A DNA stretch of 6,555 nt from Acidobacteriota bacterium (lineage in GTDB: Bacteria; Acidobacteriota; Terriglobia; Acidoferrales; 2-02-FULL-67-57). The position numbers were made by a program, and so were the translations under genes. Positions 5,851 to 6,555 of the stretch are shown one piece after another; within the stretch, counting starts at the first letter, position 1, and every line of letters starts with the position of its first letter. The notes beneath the pieces were generated by a model. That model was not told the DNA's origin and ran no database searches. It was given only the letters and a program-made list of their open reading frames with translations. The stretch covers positions 1-6,555 of the forward strand of contig JACQTG010000132.1 in the NCBI GenBank assembly GCA_016210895.1. The letters run 5' to 3'.

Positions 5851-5874
5851 CTTGGCCAAGCTGGGTCCAGCTTG
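5851..5874. promoter_or_regulatory. overlapping palindromes, operator-like
   Basis: A perfect 10-bp palindrome, CTTGGCCAAG (5851-5860), shares its right half with an 8-bp inverted repeat, CAAGCTGG (5857-5864) and CCAGCTTG (5867-5874), separated by GT. Alternating CTTG and CAAG half-sites in a divergent intergenic region suggest a binding site for a dimeric regulator. The regulator is not in the window. Confidence 0.4.
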
Positions 5875-5933
5875 CTGCCGACTGCCGTGCTAGACTGTGT
5901 TGTGGGATGCAGGAAAGATCCAGACGAGTCAAC

Positions 5934-5961
5934 AAGATAGCATGTGTGGAGAAGTCGTCAA
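5934..5961 (-). promoter_or_regulatory. weak candidate promoter for the operon leader
   Basis: On the minus strand, TTGACG (5956-5961, 5 of 6 to consensus) and TATCTT (5934-5939, 4 of 6) are separated by 16 bp. A start near 5927 would give a leader of about 310 bases before the small gene. The match is modest, and other promoters in the region are possible. Confidence 0.3.
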
Positions 5962-5963
5962 AG

Positions 5964-5989
5964 CGTCGGTGCAATCCCGACCGCGGGCT
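5964..5989 (+). repeat. remnant copy of the tRNA-Thr 3' end (att-like direct repeat)
   Basis: These 26 bases match 375-400 of the intact tRNA-Thr gene at 24 positions, in the same orientation. They cover the T arm and the 3' acceptor strand. The mismatches are T to G in the T loop and C to G in the acceptor strand. No matching 5' tRNA half is present nearby, and the CCA end is lost, so this is not a functional tRNA. Such 3'-end duplicates are typical of att sites left by tRNA-targeting integrases. Confidence 0.7.
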
Positions 5990-6037
5990 TGCATTTGTTT
6001 GCTAACCCACGCGCTGGATCAACCACACCCTTCAGGT

Positions 6038-6043
6038 AGGAGG
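6038..6043 (+). promoter_or_regulatory. ribosome binding site deciding a TTG start
   Basis: A consensus AGGAGG lies 7 bases before a TTG at 6051. There is no ATG in that frame nearby, so this site is the main reason to place the oxidoreductase start at 6051. Confidence 0.7.
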
Positions 6044-6050
6044 CACCACC

Positions 6051-6555
6051 TTGGGCCGGACAGCGGACGCTGTTGTCATTGGGCCGGCGTAAACGGTGCG
6101 AGCGTTGCCTACCAGCTCGCCAAGCGAGGGGTCAAGAACGTGCTCTTGCTGGAGCGTCGCTTCCCGGCTTCTGGACCTACCGGTCGTTCGAGCGGGATTG
6201 TACGTCAGCATTACAGCATTGAGACCTTGGCGCGGATGGCCTTGAACAGCCTCAGAACATTCCGGCGCTTTGTGGACGAGGTGGGTGGAAGCGCTGGATT
6301 CGTTCAAAGCGGAGTGGTATTTGCTGTTTCAGAAGAAGGGTTGCCTCTCCTGAGGAAAAACGTCGACATGCAGCAGCATCTGGGCATCCATTCGGAGATA
6401 CTGTCTGCGAGAGAGCTAGCAGAGCTCGATCCCTTCCTCTTCCACGACGATCTTGCCGCGGGAGCGTACGAGCCAGACAGCGGGTATGCCGACCCGGCAC
6501 TTACAACCAATAGCTTTGTGGAGGCAGCGCAGCGACTCGGTGTGCAACTATGTCC
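6051..6555 (+). CDS. FAD-dependent oxidoreductase (DAO/sarcosine oxidase beta-like), frameshifted near the start and cut by the window edge
   Basis: This is the N-terminal part of a DAO-family flavoenzyme that oxidises amines such as sarcosine, glycine betaine derivatives or D-amino acids. The substrate cannot be told. From TTG 6051 the frame reads into ADAVVIG and then hits TAA at 6090. The continuation VNGASVAYQLAKRGVKNVLL lies in the +2 frame from 6089 and stays open to the window end. Adding one G to the GGG at 6081-6083 restores the FAD dinucleotide motif (V-I-G-A-G-V-N-G) in a single frame. Later segments fit the family: GRSSGIVRQHYS (6182-6217) and YEPDSGYADP (6467-6496). About 168 residues are visible of a family usually near 370-400. 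It may be a pseudogene or a homopolymer sequencing error. It is transcribed divergently from the operon. Confidence 0.82.

Larger units (their letters stand above)
5616..6050. other. divergent intergenic region with leader and operator-like elements
   Basis: About 435 bases lie between the minus-strand operon and the plus-strand oxidoreductase, with no supported gene. They hold a candidate attenuator (5657-5693), two further hairpins (5695-5709 and 5713-5737), overlapping palindromes (5851-5874), an 8-bp direct repeat aagcggga (5820-5827 and 5835-5842), a weak minus-strand promoter (5934-5961) and a tRNA 3'-end remnant (5964-5989). Confidence 0.6.

Noticed and set aside
5964..5989. A second tRNA gene
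   Set aside because: Only the T arm and 3' acceptor strand are present. The upstream sequence gives no acceptor 5' strand, D arm or anticodon arm, and the T loop is mutated.
6032..6510. Minus-strand open frames at the right end
   Set aside because: They lie antisense to the DAO-family coding sequence, which shows the FAD motif and family segments, and their products have no recognisable domain.
1..6555. CRISPR array, insertion sequence or integrase
   Set aside because: I see no regularly spaced repeats, transposase motifs or integrase gene. The only long direct repeat is the tRNA 3' end.

Overview
The window comes from a GC-rich bacterial chromosome. It has an AT-richer intergenic left end, a tRNA gene with encoded CCA, strong Shine-Dalgarno sites, intrinsic terminators and one TTG start. 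The taxon cannot be fixed from the sequence. The central operon is of a type usually found in anaerobic or facultative bacteria.

Layout. Bases 1-328 are non-coding but dense in signals: one intrinsic terminator, a sigma70-type promoter followed within about 90 bases by a very strong terminator (a possible small RNA), and a second promoter placed for the tRNA. A complete tRNA-Thr(CGU) follows at 329-403. Bases 404-626 are a short convergent gap. From 5615 down to 627 runs a minus-strand, closely packed gene set: a 68-residue cysteine-containing small protein, a NuoE-like [2Fe-2S] protein, a HydB/HndC-like NuoF protein with extra ferredoxin clusters, a HoxU/NuoG-N-like iron-sulfur protein, and a stand-alone FMN-binding glutamate-synthase-type catalytic protein. 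Upstream is a structured leader with a candidate attenuator, then a palindrome-rich divergent region. On the plus strand from 6051 to the window edge is the start of a DAO/SoxB-type FAD-dependent amine oxidoreductase, which carries an apparent one-base deletion in its FAD-binding motif.

How it fits together. NuoE and the NuoF-like protein form an NADH-oxidising flavin module. The FeS protein would carry electrons to the GltS-like FMN protein. This is the layout of HydABC-type (Bfu) flavin-based bifurcating complexes, but the hydrogenase catalytic part is absent and a glutamate-synthase-type FMN barrel stands in its place. The physiological substrate is unknown.

The most unusual structural observation is a 26-bp near-exact direct repeat (24/26) of the tRNA-Thr 3' end at 5964-5989. 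The repeat and the intact tRNA bracket the whole operon, as at tRNA-integrated islands, although no integrase is visible.
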